Shown here: positions 47,071-54,471 of the stretch, piece by piece
Numbering within the stretch: position 1 is the stretch's first letter
How the letters are laid out: every line of letters starts with the position of its first letter
From: CAWATG01 sp963785035
GTDB lineage: Bacteria; Actinomycetota; Acidimicrobiia; IMCC26256; CAWATG01
Direction: 5' to 3'
Assembly: GCA_963785035.1 (NCBI GenBank)
Contig: CAWATG010000004.1
Location: 186,001 to 250,000, forward strand
Length of the DNA: 64,000 nt
The notes under the pieces: model-generated
Told to the model about the DNA's origin: nothing
Seen by the model: the letters and a program-made list of their open reading frames with translations, nothing else
The model's database searches: none
Translations under genes and position numbers: made by a program

Positions 47071-47543
47071 CTCGCCGGCGTTGGGCTTGTCGGCGCGATG
47101 GCAACGACAAGTTGTGCTTGGGCGCACGTGACGCCGTGTTGGTTGTCGAGGCGAACGGTGAGCTCGACGACCGTGGTGAGATCCGCGGGAAGGCCCTCGG
47201 GAATGCGCGGGCCGTCGGCGTCTCCGGAGCCGACGGCGGTGACGATGCCGGAGCCGACCATGGTGTCGCCGGCGTAGATCGGCAGGGACATTTTCATAGT
47301 GCGGCGCATGATGAAGCTGGTGGGTCCGCACCAACCCATGGTCAGACGATCGATGAAGCCCATGAGGTGCATGGTGTTCACGAAGATCGTTGGATGACCC
47401 ACCGCGCGTGCATATTCGGGATCGAAGTGGCCTGGGAAGTAATCGAGCGTGGTCGCTGGATTCATGATCGCGCGACGGTAGGTGATGAGGTCCGAGACCG
47501 GACCGAGCTCGTCACCGACGCAGAGCGGCGTCGCGGCGGTCAT
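47067..47543 (-). CDS. MaoC-like hot-dog dehydratase
   Basis: 158 residues, one hot-dog domain: ARAVGHPTIFVNTMHLMGFIDRL and the strand pattern of the MaoC/FAS1-like dehydratases. It overlaps the next gene upstream (47540) by ATGA, and its stop overlaps the convergent transporter stop by 4 nt. It most likely forms a heterodimer with the product of 47540-48067, as HadA/HadB or ChsH1/ChsH2 pairs do; neither alone carries a complete, obvious active site by eye. Confidence 0.82.
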   Translation of the reverse strand: MTAATPLCVGDELGPVSDLITYRRAIMNPATTLDYFPGHFDPEYARAVGHPTIFVNTMHLMGFIDRLTMGWCGPTSFIMRRTMKMSLPIYAGDTMVGSGIVTAVGSGDADGPRIPEGLPADLTTVVELTVRLDNQHGVTCAQAQLVVAIAPTSPTPAS

Positions 47544-48067
47544 TGGCCGGGCGTGAAGCGCAACATCACGTTGGTGATGGTCGCATACACGCGACTTGAC
47601 GTCGCTGAGCGGTATTGCGCGCGTGTCGTGACGAAGTGGCCGACGCCGAGTCCTGTTCGCTTTTCGGGCGAGACGTTCACGAGTTCCTCGACGACCTCGA
47701 GCTGTTCGCCGACAAGCAGGGGTGCGTGAAATTCCGCGTCGTTGGAGACGTTGATGAGCGACGTGCCCGGCAGCGGCACGAGTGCGGGAAGCCGCGGCGG
47801 TGCGTGCCCGTCACCGGGGCGCCATTCGATCGGCATGAGCCAGACCATCGTCATCGCCGGCGGCGAGACCACGCCACCCCATCGTTGCGTCGCCCACTCG
47901 TCATCCCAGTATGCGGGCGATGGGTCGTGCACCATCGCGCAGAAGTGCCGGATCATCCCGCGGCACACTTCGAAGTCGGCCGGCTGGGCTGCGCTGCGCG
48001 TCCCGATCATCGCGGCGGCTTCGTCATAGGTTCCGAACGCCAGGTCGAAACCGGTCTCGGTGGTCAT
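47540..48067 (-). CDS. FAS1-like/MaoC N-terminal hot-dog dehydratase
   Basis: 175 residues, beginning in the stop of the nitronate-monooxygenase-like gene (ATGA). It has an N-terminal helical cap (FEVCRGMIRHFCAMVHDPSPAYW), the loop GGVVSPPAMTMVW and a hot-dog core with GTSLINVSNDAEF. This is typical of the N-terminal half of FAS1-like dehydratases. It is proposed to pair with 47067-47543. ATG 48067 is chosen; the longer in-frame reading is unrelated. Confidence 0.82.
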   Translation of the reverse strand: MTTETGFDLAFGTYDEAAAMIGTRSAAQPADFEVCRGMIRHFCAMVHDPSPAYWDDEWATQRWGGVVSPPAMTMVWLMPIEWRPGDGHAPPRLPALVPLPGTSLINVSNDAEFHAPLLVGEQLEVVEELVNVSPEKRTGLGVGHFVTTRAQYRSATSSRVYATITNVMLRFTPGQ

Positions 48068-49200
48068 GATGATTCTTCGTCGAGGAGGTCCTTGGCAAGA
48101 CGTGTCACCGTCTCGATGTACTCCTCGACCATCTCCATGACGACTTGTCCGGCAGGTTTGACCTCGTTGAGCAGGCCGACGGCCTGACCGATCACGCCGG
48201 TCATCAATGTCTGCGCGGGAAGGTTGCCGGTATCGACCGCACGGATGATGCGCTGGCGTGCCTCGGCGATGAGGATCGTCTGCAGCGGCATCGGCAGCGT
48301 CCCGGGTGACTCCGGCGCGTCCCATGCTTGGGTCCAGCCTGTGACGACCTGGCGTGCGGGCTTGCCGGTGAGTCCACGCGATCGCACGGTGTCGCTGGTC
48401 CCGGCAGCGAGGAAGATCTCCTTGACGACGGGGTGGGTCTCGGCTTCGCGTGTGGTGAGCCAGACGCTTCCCGTCCAGACCCCTTGCGCGCCGAGCGCCA
48501 TCATTGCGGCGATCTGTTTGCCGCGTGCGATACCGCCGGCGGCGAGAACGGGGGTCGGCGCGACCGCGTCGACCACGTCGGTGACGAGCACCGAGGTCGA
48601 GATCTCACCGGTATGGCCACCGGCCTCATAGCCCTGCGCCACGATGATGTCCACGCCCACCTCGCGGTGTCGCAGTGCGTGCTTACGGGTCCCCGCAAGC
48701 GCAGCAACGAGGATGTCGTGGTCGTGCGCGCGGCTCACGAACTCCGGGGGAGGCGAGCCCAGCGCGTTGGCCAAGAGTCGAGGGTGGTGTTCGAGCGCGA
48801 CATCGAGCAATGGCGCCGCGCCGCTGCTCGACCATGAAACCATGCCGCTGGCAGGTTCGATGTCGGGTGGAAGCGGCGGGACCGAGTGCTGTTCGAGAAG
48901 CTCGGCGACAAAGGTCCGATGCTCGGCGGGAATGTATCCCTGCAGGGTCGCCAGATCGAAATCGTCCTCGTCCTTGCCGACGTACTTCGACGGGATCACC
49001 AGGTCGACGCCATACGGGAGTGGCCCGAGCGCCTCCTCGATGATCGAGAGGTCCTGGTCGAGCTCATCGGGTGAGAGCTCGACCGCTCCGAGCACGCCGA
49101 TTCCCCCGGCCTTGCTCACTGCGATCACCACGTCGCGGCAATGACTGAACGCGAAGATGGGGAATTCGATGCCGACCTGGCGACTCAAGGGTGTTTTCAC
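48064..49200 (-). CDS. Nitronate monooxygenase/2-nitropropane dioxygenase-like FMN protein
   Basis: 378 residues, a close paralogue of the protein at 26916: both share IEFPIFAFSHCRDVV, EAGGHTGEIST, PVLAAGGIxxGKQ and GAQGVWTGSxWL. GTG 49200 is preferred over TTG 49236 because it aligns exactly with the paralogue's N-terminus. As with the paralogue, MaoC-type genes follow by ATGA overlap, so the flavoprotein-hydratase pairing is found twice. It is divergent from tetR across 67 bp. Confidence 0.86.
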   Translation of the reverse strand: MKTPLSRQVGIEFPIFAFSHCRDVVIAVSKAGGIGVLGAVELSPDELDQDLSIIEEALGPLPYGVDLVIPSKYVGKDEDDFDLATLQGYIPAEHRTFVAELLEQHSVPPLPPDIEPASGMVSWSSSGAAPLLDVALEHHPRLLANALGSPPPEFVSRAHDHDILVAALAGTRKHALRHREVGVDIIVAQGYEAGGHTGEISTSVLVTDVVDAVAPTPVLAAGGIARGKQIAAMMALGAQGVWTGSVWLTTREAETHPVVKEIFLAAGTSDTVRSRGLTGKPARQVVTGWTQAWDAPESPGTLPMPLQTILIAEARQRIIRAVDTGNLPAQTLMTGVIGQAVGLLNEVKPAGQVVMEMVEEYIETVTRLAKDLLDEESS

Positions 49201-49227
49201 GCCCTCAGGCTCGTCGCTGGTCGTGGT

Positions 49228-49258
49228 GATTGTCAATCTTGGCCCTGCGGTCTATGCT
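49228..49258 (+). promoter_or_regulatory. tetR promoter with palindrome on the -35
   Basis: TTGTCA (49230-49235), a 17-nt spacer, then TATGCT (49253-49258), 9 nt before ATG 49268. This is a near-consensus sigma70-type promoter for a leaderless or near-leaderless transcript. GATTGTCAATC (49228-49238) is an 11-bp dyad covering the -35, well placed for autorepression and for control of the divergent flavoprotein gene. Confidence 0.65.
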
Positions 49259-49267
49259 GGTGGCGCT

Positions 49268-49921
49268 ATGGCCCTTCCTCGCCCAGTGCGCTCTGCGAAT
49301 GGGACGGCGATCGGCATCCGTGGTGAGCGAACCCGCCAACGCCTGCTCGACGCGACCAGCGAGTGCCTCGAGAACGACGGCTTCCGCGGTCTGAGGGTCG
49401 CGAACATCGCGGAGCGTGCGGGTACTTCGCCCGCCACCTTTTACCACTATTTCCAGGATCCGACCGAGGCGCTGTTGATCCAGGCCGAGCGTGCCGGCGA
49501 AGAGTTCATGCCGATCGCCGAGCTCATCGATCAGGACTGGTCGGGCGCGACTGGCCGCGAGTGCGTGCGCTCGCTTGTGGAGCGGTTCTTTGCCTATTGG
49601 GAAGATCATCGGGCGCTGCTCCGGGTCCGGAACCTGGCCGCACAAGAACGCGATGCGCGCTTCAGTGAGATTCGAAATGTGTCGTTGCAGCCGATCACCG
49701 AGCGCTTCGCCGCGAAGTGTGCCGACGCGCAACGCCGTGGCGCGGTGTCGGCCGATCTGGATCCAATGGTTGTCGGCGCAGCCGTGGTCGCCGTCCTCGA
49801 ACGAATGGCCGCGTTTCGTCCCGACATCGAAACGCATTACACGATCGAAGCGGACGTTCTGTCTGACACGGTTGTAGACCTGGTTCGTTCGATGCTCGTT
49901 GGGGACACCGCTCGGAGCTGA
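49268..49921 (+). CDS. TetR-family transcriptional regulator
   Basis: 217 residues. The N-terminal helix-turn-helix domain (RQRLLDATSECLENDGFRGL ... IAERAGTSPATFYHYFQ) is canonical; the C-terminal ligand domain is divergent, as usual. It is the only TetR in the window, divergent from the flavoprotein-MaoC operon and 41 nt upstream of an acyl-CoA dehydrogenase. Local repression with an acyl-CoA as effector is likely by analogy with KstR/FadR-type TetRs; the effector is unknown. ATG 49268 matches the promoter. Confidence 0.9.
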   Translation: MALPRPVRSANGTAIGIRGERTRQRLLDATSECLENDGFRGLRVANIAERAGTSPATFYHYFQDPTEALLIQAERAGEEFMPIAELIDQDWSGATGRECVRSLVERFFAYWEDHRALLRVRNLAAQERDARFSEIRNVSLQPITERFAAKCADAQRRGAVSADLDPMVVGAAVVAVLERMAAFRPDIETHYTIEADVLSDTVVDLVRSMLVGDTARS

Positions 49922-49962
49922 ACGTACGCTGCACGTTGATCGAGTCTCCGGGGGGATGATTC

Positions 49963-51201
49963 ATGGCAATTGATTTCACGCTGCCGGCCGAGGTCGAGGG
50001 CATTCGAGCGCGGGTGCGTGAGTTCATGGACAGCGTTGTGATCCCAGCCGAAGCGGAGTTGTTCGCCGGTGGGACCGAGCCCCCTCGTCCAGCGCTCGTG
50101 ACGATGATCAAGTCGCTGCGCCGCCAGGCACGCGAATGGGGCGTGTGGCTCCCACAGATGCCGGCGGAGTGGGGCGGTCTTGGCTTGAGCCCAACGGCGA
50201 TGGCGTTCGTCTCGGCGGAGACGGGCCGCGCAACCTATGGGGCGTTCGTGCTCAATGCGCAGGCGCCAGACGAAGGCAACCAGCACACGCTGCTGCACCA
50301 CGCTACCGACGAGCAGAAGGAGCGGTATCTACGTCCGCTGTGTGAAGGGAAGTTCCGCTCCTGCTTTGCCATGACCGAGCCCGAGGTCGCAAGCTCTGAT
50401 CCGACGGGCCTGTTGACGAGCGCTGTCTATGACAGTGCAACCGACGAGTGGGTTATCAACGGCCACAAGTGGTTCATCTCTGGCGCTCGGAATGCTGCGT
50501 TTGCGATCCTGATTGCGAAGACCGATCCCGGCGCCGACCCGCCACAGGCCTCGAACTCTGCGTTCCTCGTTGACCTGCCCGCCGAGGGCTGGGAAGTCGT
50601 GCGTGATATCCAGACGATGGCCGGGCAGCACAACCACTGCGAGATTCGTATCACGAACCTTCGTGTTCCGAATGCGAATCTGCTGGGTGGACGCGGACGT
50701 GGCCATACGCTTGGTCAGGCCCGTCTTGGTCCGGCACGGCTTGCGCATTGCATGCGATGGATCGGTCAGATCGAGATGGCACTCGAGTTGCTCGTCAAGC
50801 GGGCCGAGACGCGCCAGTTACACGGTGCCGCGCTCGCCGAGAAGCAGGCGATCCAGTGGATGATGGCTGACTCCGCAATGGAGCTCTATACCGCCAAGTT
50901 GATGGTGTTGCACGCCGCCTACAAGATCGAGGCGGGTCTGCCGTTCCGTCAGGAGGTCAGCTTCGCGAAGCACCACGTGGCGAATTCGCTCTGGCGCGTG
51001 GTCGACCGTGCGATCCAGGTGCATGGCGCACTCGGTTACTCGGCGGATACACCGCTGGAGCGAATGCTGCGCAACGCCCGTTCTGCGCGTCTTGTTGACG
51101 GGGCGGACGAGGTGCACCAGGCGCTGATCGCGCGCAACGTCCGGGCCGCAGTGGCCGACACTGGCGATACCCGCGCCGCAACCGGCGACTTCGACTTCTG
51201 A
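49963..51201 (+). CDS. ACAD10/ACAD11-like acyl-CoA dehydrogenase
   Basis: 412 residues: QMPAEWGGLGLSPTAMAFV, CFAMTEPEVASSDPTGLL, GHKWFISGARNAAFAIL, a long GARLxLAHCMRW-like helix region, and the end RLVDGADEVHQALIARNVRA. The DGxDEVH motif in place of YEGT is the mark of the ACAD10/ACAD11 and LvaC group, which acts on 4-phosphorylated acyl-CoAs. An APH-type kinase follows at 52617, with an amidohydrolase between. A G-rich ribosome site precedes ATG 49963. Confidence 0.87.
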   Translation: MAIDFTLPAEVEGIRARVREFMDSVVIPAEAELFAGGTEPPRPALVTMIKSLRRQAREWGVWLPQMPAEWGGLGLSPTAMAFVSAETGRATYGAFVLNAQAPDEGNQHTLLHHATDEQKERYLRPLCEGKFRSCFAMTEPEVASSDPTGLLTSAVYDSATDEWVINGHKWFISGARNAAFAILIAKTDPGADPPQASNSAFLVDLPAEGWEVVRDIQTMAGQHNHCEIRITNLRVPNANLLGGRGRGHTLGQARLGPARLAHCMRWIGQIEMALELLVKRAETRQLHGAALAEKQAIQWMMADSAMELYTAKLMVLHAAYKIEAGLPFRQEVSFAKHHVANSLWRVVDRAIQVHGALGYSADTPLERMLRNARSARLVDGADEVHQALIARNVRAAVADTGDTRAATGDFDF

Positions 51202-51248
51202 TGATGAACAGGGTGGCGTGGCCCGTGCCGGACGGTCGGCCCGAAGGC

Positions 51249-51276
51249 TAGGCTTGGGGAGCTGACACATCGTCAG
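51249..51276 (+). promoter_or_regulatory. -10 element plus CTGAC-N5-GTCAG operator
   Basis: TAGGCT (51249-51254) is a good -10. CTGAC-ACATC-GTCAG (51262-51276) is a perfect 5-bp dyad placed at the expected transcription start, upstream of the amidohydrolase at 51317. The same dyad recurs at 57222 and 62183. Confidence 0.5.
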
Positions 51277-51316
51277 ATTCGGGATCGCAGATTCTGGACC
51301 TTCGCAAGGAGGGGCC

Positions 51317-52525
51317 ATGACACAGACCACGACCGTGCTGCCATCGGTAGGGTTCGCGCTCTTCGACGCCGATTGCCACTATTACGAGACGCGCGACTGC
51401 TTTACCAGACACATCGAGACCCGGTATGCCGACCGCGCTGTCCGTGTAGTGAAGTCCGAGGCGGGCCACGATCGCATTTACATCGGGGACGAGCGCTACG
51501 TGTTCCTTGCCCCGCTGTTCGAGGACGCTCCCGCTCCTGGAGCATTGCGCGAGTTGATGCGGGGCAAGAAGGACGACGGCAAGCGAGCGCACTACCCGCT
51601 GCAACCTGCGATGTACGACCGCACTGCACGCCTCGAGTTGATGGACTCCCAGGGTGTCGAGGCAGGAATTCTCCTTCCGACCTTAGGCTTGTGCGTCGAG
51701 CATCAGATGCGCCACGACGTCGAGGGGACCTTCGCAAACCTCCGATCCTTCAACCGTTGGCTCGAAGAGGACTGGGGCTTCGGCGACGACGGACGCATCT
51801 ATGCCGTCCCGTTGTTGTCCCTCCTGGACATTGATCTCGCTGTCGCCGAGTTGGAGCGGGTGCTCGCAGCGGGTGCGCGCATCGTGCATCTGCGTCCTAC
51901 GCCGGTGAACGGCAAGAGTCCCGCGCATCCCGACTTCGACCCCTTCTGGTCACGTATCAACGAGGCGGGAATTCCGGTCGCATTTCATATCTCCGAGTCC
52001 GGGTACAACGAGTTGATGTCGGTGCAGTGGGGCGAGGAGCCGAATCCCCGCTCACACCAGCAATCGGCCTTCCAATGGGCGATGTTCTACGGCGACCGCC
52101 CAATCCAGGACACGCTCGCGTCGTTGATTTTTGCGGACCTGTTCGGCCGGTTCCCGCGTGTGCAGGTGTACAGCGTCGAGAACGGCTCGGAGTGGGCGCC
52201 GTATTTCCTCAAGCGCCTCGACAAGATGAAGGGCATGGGTCGCTTCGGCTACTGGGTAGGTGGCGCAGCGCCCGCAGGGCGACCCAGCGACACCTTCCGT
52301 CGCCATGTGCGCCTGAATCCGTTCCACGAGGAGGACCACGCGAAGGTGATCGACGCCGTGGGCGTTGACGCGGTGCTGTTCGGTTCGGACTGGCCGCATC
52401 CGGAAGGACTGGCGGAGGCCGAGGGCTACCTTGATGCGCTTCCCCCGACGCTGAGCGAAGGTGAGCGCCGTCAGATCCTTCGCGGGAACGGGCGTGCGCT
52501 CCTGGGGATGGACCCATCGCTGTAG
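51317..52525 (+). CDS. Amidohydrolase-2 family metal-dependent hydrolase
   Basis: 402 residues. First metal motif LFDADCHYYETRDCFTRHI (HxxE type), mid-barrel PVAFHISESGYNE, VYSVENGSEWAPYFL, and the terminal Asp in VLFGSDWPHPEGLAEA. It is closest to the paralogue at 25548. GGAGG lies 9 nt before ATG 51317. It lies between the ACAD11-like gene and the kinase gene. Confidence 0.88.
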   Translation: MTQTTTVLPSVGFALFDADCHYYETRDCFTRHIETRYADRAVRVVKSEAGHDRIYIGDERYVFLAPLFEDAPAPGALRELMRGKKDDGKRAHYPLQPAMYDRTARLELMDSQGVEAGILLPTLGLCVEHQMRHDVEGTFANLRSFNRWLEEDWGFGDDGRIYAVPLLSLLDIDLAVAELERVLAAGARIVHLRPTPVNGKSPAHPDFDPFWSRINEAGIPVAFHISESGYNELMSVQWGEEPNPRSHQQSAFQWAMFYGDRPIQDTLASLIFADLFGRFPRVQVYSVENGSEWAPYFLKRLDKMKGMGRFGYWVGGAAPAGRPSDTFRRHVRLNPFHEEDHAKVIDAVGVDAVLFGSDWPHPEGLAEAEGYLDALPPTLSEGERRQILRGNGRALLGMDPSL

Positions 52526-52616
52526 AACCAGTGGTCGATGGCGTACCGGAGGCAAGCGCCGTGGTCGAGAACGCAGTCGTGATGGTGCGCCTGTCGACGG
52601 CGCGGTCGTCGGGGCA

Positions 52617-53627
52617 TGGATGGACGCCGAAGGCCTACAGCGAGGGTCGATCACCGAGATGGTCGAACTCAAGGGCGGAACGCAGAATGTCCTCGTGCGC
52701 TTTGAGCGCGCGGGCAGGTCCTACGTGTTGCGGCGCGGGCCGCGCCATCTTCGCCCCGGTAGCAACGACGTCATGCGTCGCGAGATGCGTTTGTTGGGAG
52801 CGCTCGGCACCACCACGGTGCTGCACCCTCGCCTGATCGCAGCCTGCAGCGACGAGACGGTCCTGGGTGGCGCGGCGTTCTACCTGATGGAGGCCGTGGA
52901 CGGTTTCAATCCAACGGCCGCAGCACCCGAGCCGCATGCGTCGTCGCGCGAAACGCGTCACGAGATGGCGCTGCAGGCGCTTGACGCGTTGATCGAGTTG
53001 GGTCGCGTCGACCACATTGCGGTCGGACTCGGCGACTTCGGCCGCCCCGACGGCTTCCTCGAACGTCAAGTTGCTCGTTGGAACAGCGAACTCGAGTCGT
53101 ATCAGCGCTTCGACGGATACCCGGGCCATGGATATCCAGGCCTCGAGGGCATCGCTGCGTGGCTTGACGCCAACCGGCCATCGGCGTCCATGGCGGGGAT
53201 CATGCACGGTGACTATCACTTCGGCAATCTCCTCTACGACTGGGCGGGCCCGTCACTGCTCGCGATCGTCGATTGGGAGATGTGCACGATCGGCGATCCG
53301 CTCCTGGACCTCGGCTGGCTCATTGCGACCTCGCCAGGTCCTGATGGTGACGTGCTGGGCGCTCGTCGTGCACTTACTGCGCTCGGAGAGTTCGCTCCCG
53401 CAGCCGAGCTCGTTGCCCGGTATGCCGCGGCGTCGCCTCGAGACTGCTCCGAGGTTGCGTTCTACGTGGTGTTGGCGTGCTACAAGCTCGGCATCGTCCT
53501 GGAGGGCACCTATGCCCGATCATGTGCCGGCAAGGCCTCGCCCAAGACGGGCGCGAACCTGCACGGCGTCGCGCACCGCCTGTTTGCCCGCGCCGAGCGT
53601 GTCATCGATGGGACATTTGCGCTCTGA
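52617..53627 (+). CDS. APH-family phosphotransferase (ACAD10/LvaA-like kinase)
   Basis: 336 residues from ATG 52617: ELKGGTQNVLVRFERAG is the nucleotide loop, VLRRGPRHLRPGS carries the Lys region, IMHGDYHFGNLLYD is the catalytic HxDxxxxN loop, and AIVDWEMCTIGDPLLDLGW has the metal Asp. Upstream in-frame residues (GAPVDGAVVGAW) look family-like, and GTG 52531 in another frame offers VVDGVPEASAVVENAVV, so a one-base deletion near 52580 may hide a longer start. Relatives phosphorylate 4-hydroxyacyl-CoAs (LvaA, ACAD10/11 kinase domain). It belongs with the ACAD11-like gene. Confidence 0.85.
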   Translation, partial: WMDAEGLQRGSITEMVELKGGTQNVLVRFERAGRSYVLRRGPRHLRPGSNDVMRREMRLLGALGTTTVLHPRLIAACSDETVLGGAAFYLMEAVDGFNPTAAAPEPHASSRETRHEMALQALDALIELGRVDHIAVGLGDFGRPDGFLERQVARWNSELESYQRFDGYPGHGYPGLEGIAAWLDANRPSASMAGIMHGDYHFGNLLYDWAGPSLLAIVDWEMCTIGDPLLDLGWLIATSPGPDGDVLGARRALTALGEFAPAAELVARYAAASPRDCSEVAFYVVLACYKLGIVLEGTYARSCAGKASPKTGANLHGVAHRLFARAERVIDGTFAL

Positions 53628-53664
53628 GACCCGCTCTGAGATGTGTTGTGCTGTTCACGTGTCG

Positions 53665-54471
53665 CTACTGGCCACCGGAGAGCATGGCTCGGATACGTGC
53701 CTGGACGTCGGGGGAGCGGAATGCCTCGATCTGTGTCGGCCATTCGAACTCGAGATGTTGTACCAGGCGTTCCCGGTCGAAGCGACGAAGCGCGAGCTTG
53801 GTGGCCTGCACGCCGATCGGCGGACGGCGTGCCAACTTGTGGGCGTAGGCCATCGTGTGTTCGACGAGCGCGTCGTCGTCGACGACTGCACGCACGAGGC
53901 CGAGCTCGAGCGCCTCGGTGGCATCCACGACACGTGAGGTGTAGAGCAGGTCTGCTGCGGCCTGCGGGCCGATGGCGCGAGGCAGCGTGAAGCTGAGCCC
54001 CATGTCGACCGCGACGCCGATGCGCGTGAAAGCCGTGGTGAACACGGCGCTGCGCGCGGCGAAGGCGAAATCGTGCAGCAGGCAGAGGCCCACGCCACCG
54101 CCCGCGGCGGCGCCGTTGACAGCGGCGATCCACGGCTTGGGGAAATCCCACATGGTGAGGGCGTGGCGTCCCGGACCCATACGATCGACGACCTGCTCGC
54201 GCGCGCCGGAGCCGGCGTTGAGGTGGAACATCGTGTCGGGACCACTCGTCTCGAGCGACTGGAGCATCGTCAGGTCGGCGCCGGCGCACCATCCGGGTCC
54301 GTCTGCGAGTGTTACCACGACGTGCACGTCGTCGTTCTCATCGGCCGTCAGGAGGCATTCCGCGATTGACGCGAGCGTCGTTGGTCCGATCGCGTTCATG
54401 CTCTCCGGTCGAGCCAGGCGCATCACGAGCACGTTGCCGTCGAGCTCGGTGGTGACATCCTGCCCGGTCAT
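53665..54471 (-). CDS. Enoyl-CoA hydratase/isomerase (crotonase)
   Basis: 268 residues: VLVMRLARPESMNAIGPTTL, GPGWCAGADLTML, and AAVNGAAAGGGVGLCLLHDF at the oxyanion hole; the usual catalytic Glu position reads RIGVAVDMGLSF (Asp). It overlaps the upstream ligase gene by ATGA, so ligase and hydratase are coupled. It is convergent with the kinase gene. Confidence 0.9.
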   Translation of the reverse strand: MTGQDVTTELDGNVLVMRLARPESMNAIGPTTLASIAECLLTADENDDVHVVVTLADGPGWCAGADLTMLQSLETSGPDTMFHLNAGSGAREQVVDRMGPGRHALTMWDFPKPWIAAVNGAAAGGGVGLCLLHDFAFAARSAVFTTAFTRIGVAVDMGLSFTLPRAIGPQAAADLLYTSRVVDATEALELGLVRAVVDDDALVEHTMAYAHKLARRPPIGVQATKLALRRFDRERLVQHLEFEWPTQIEAFRSPDVQARIRAMLSGGQ

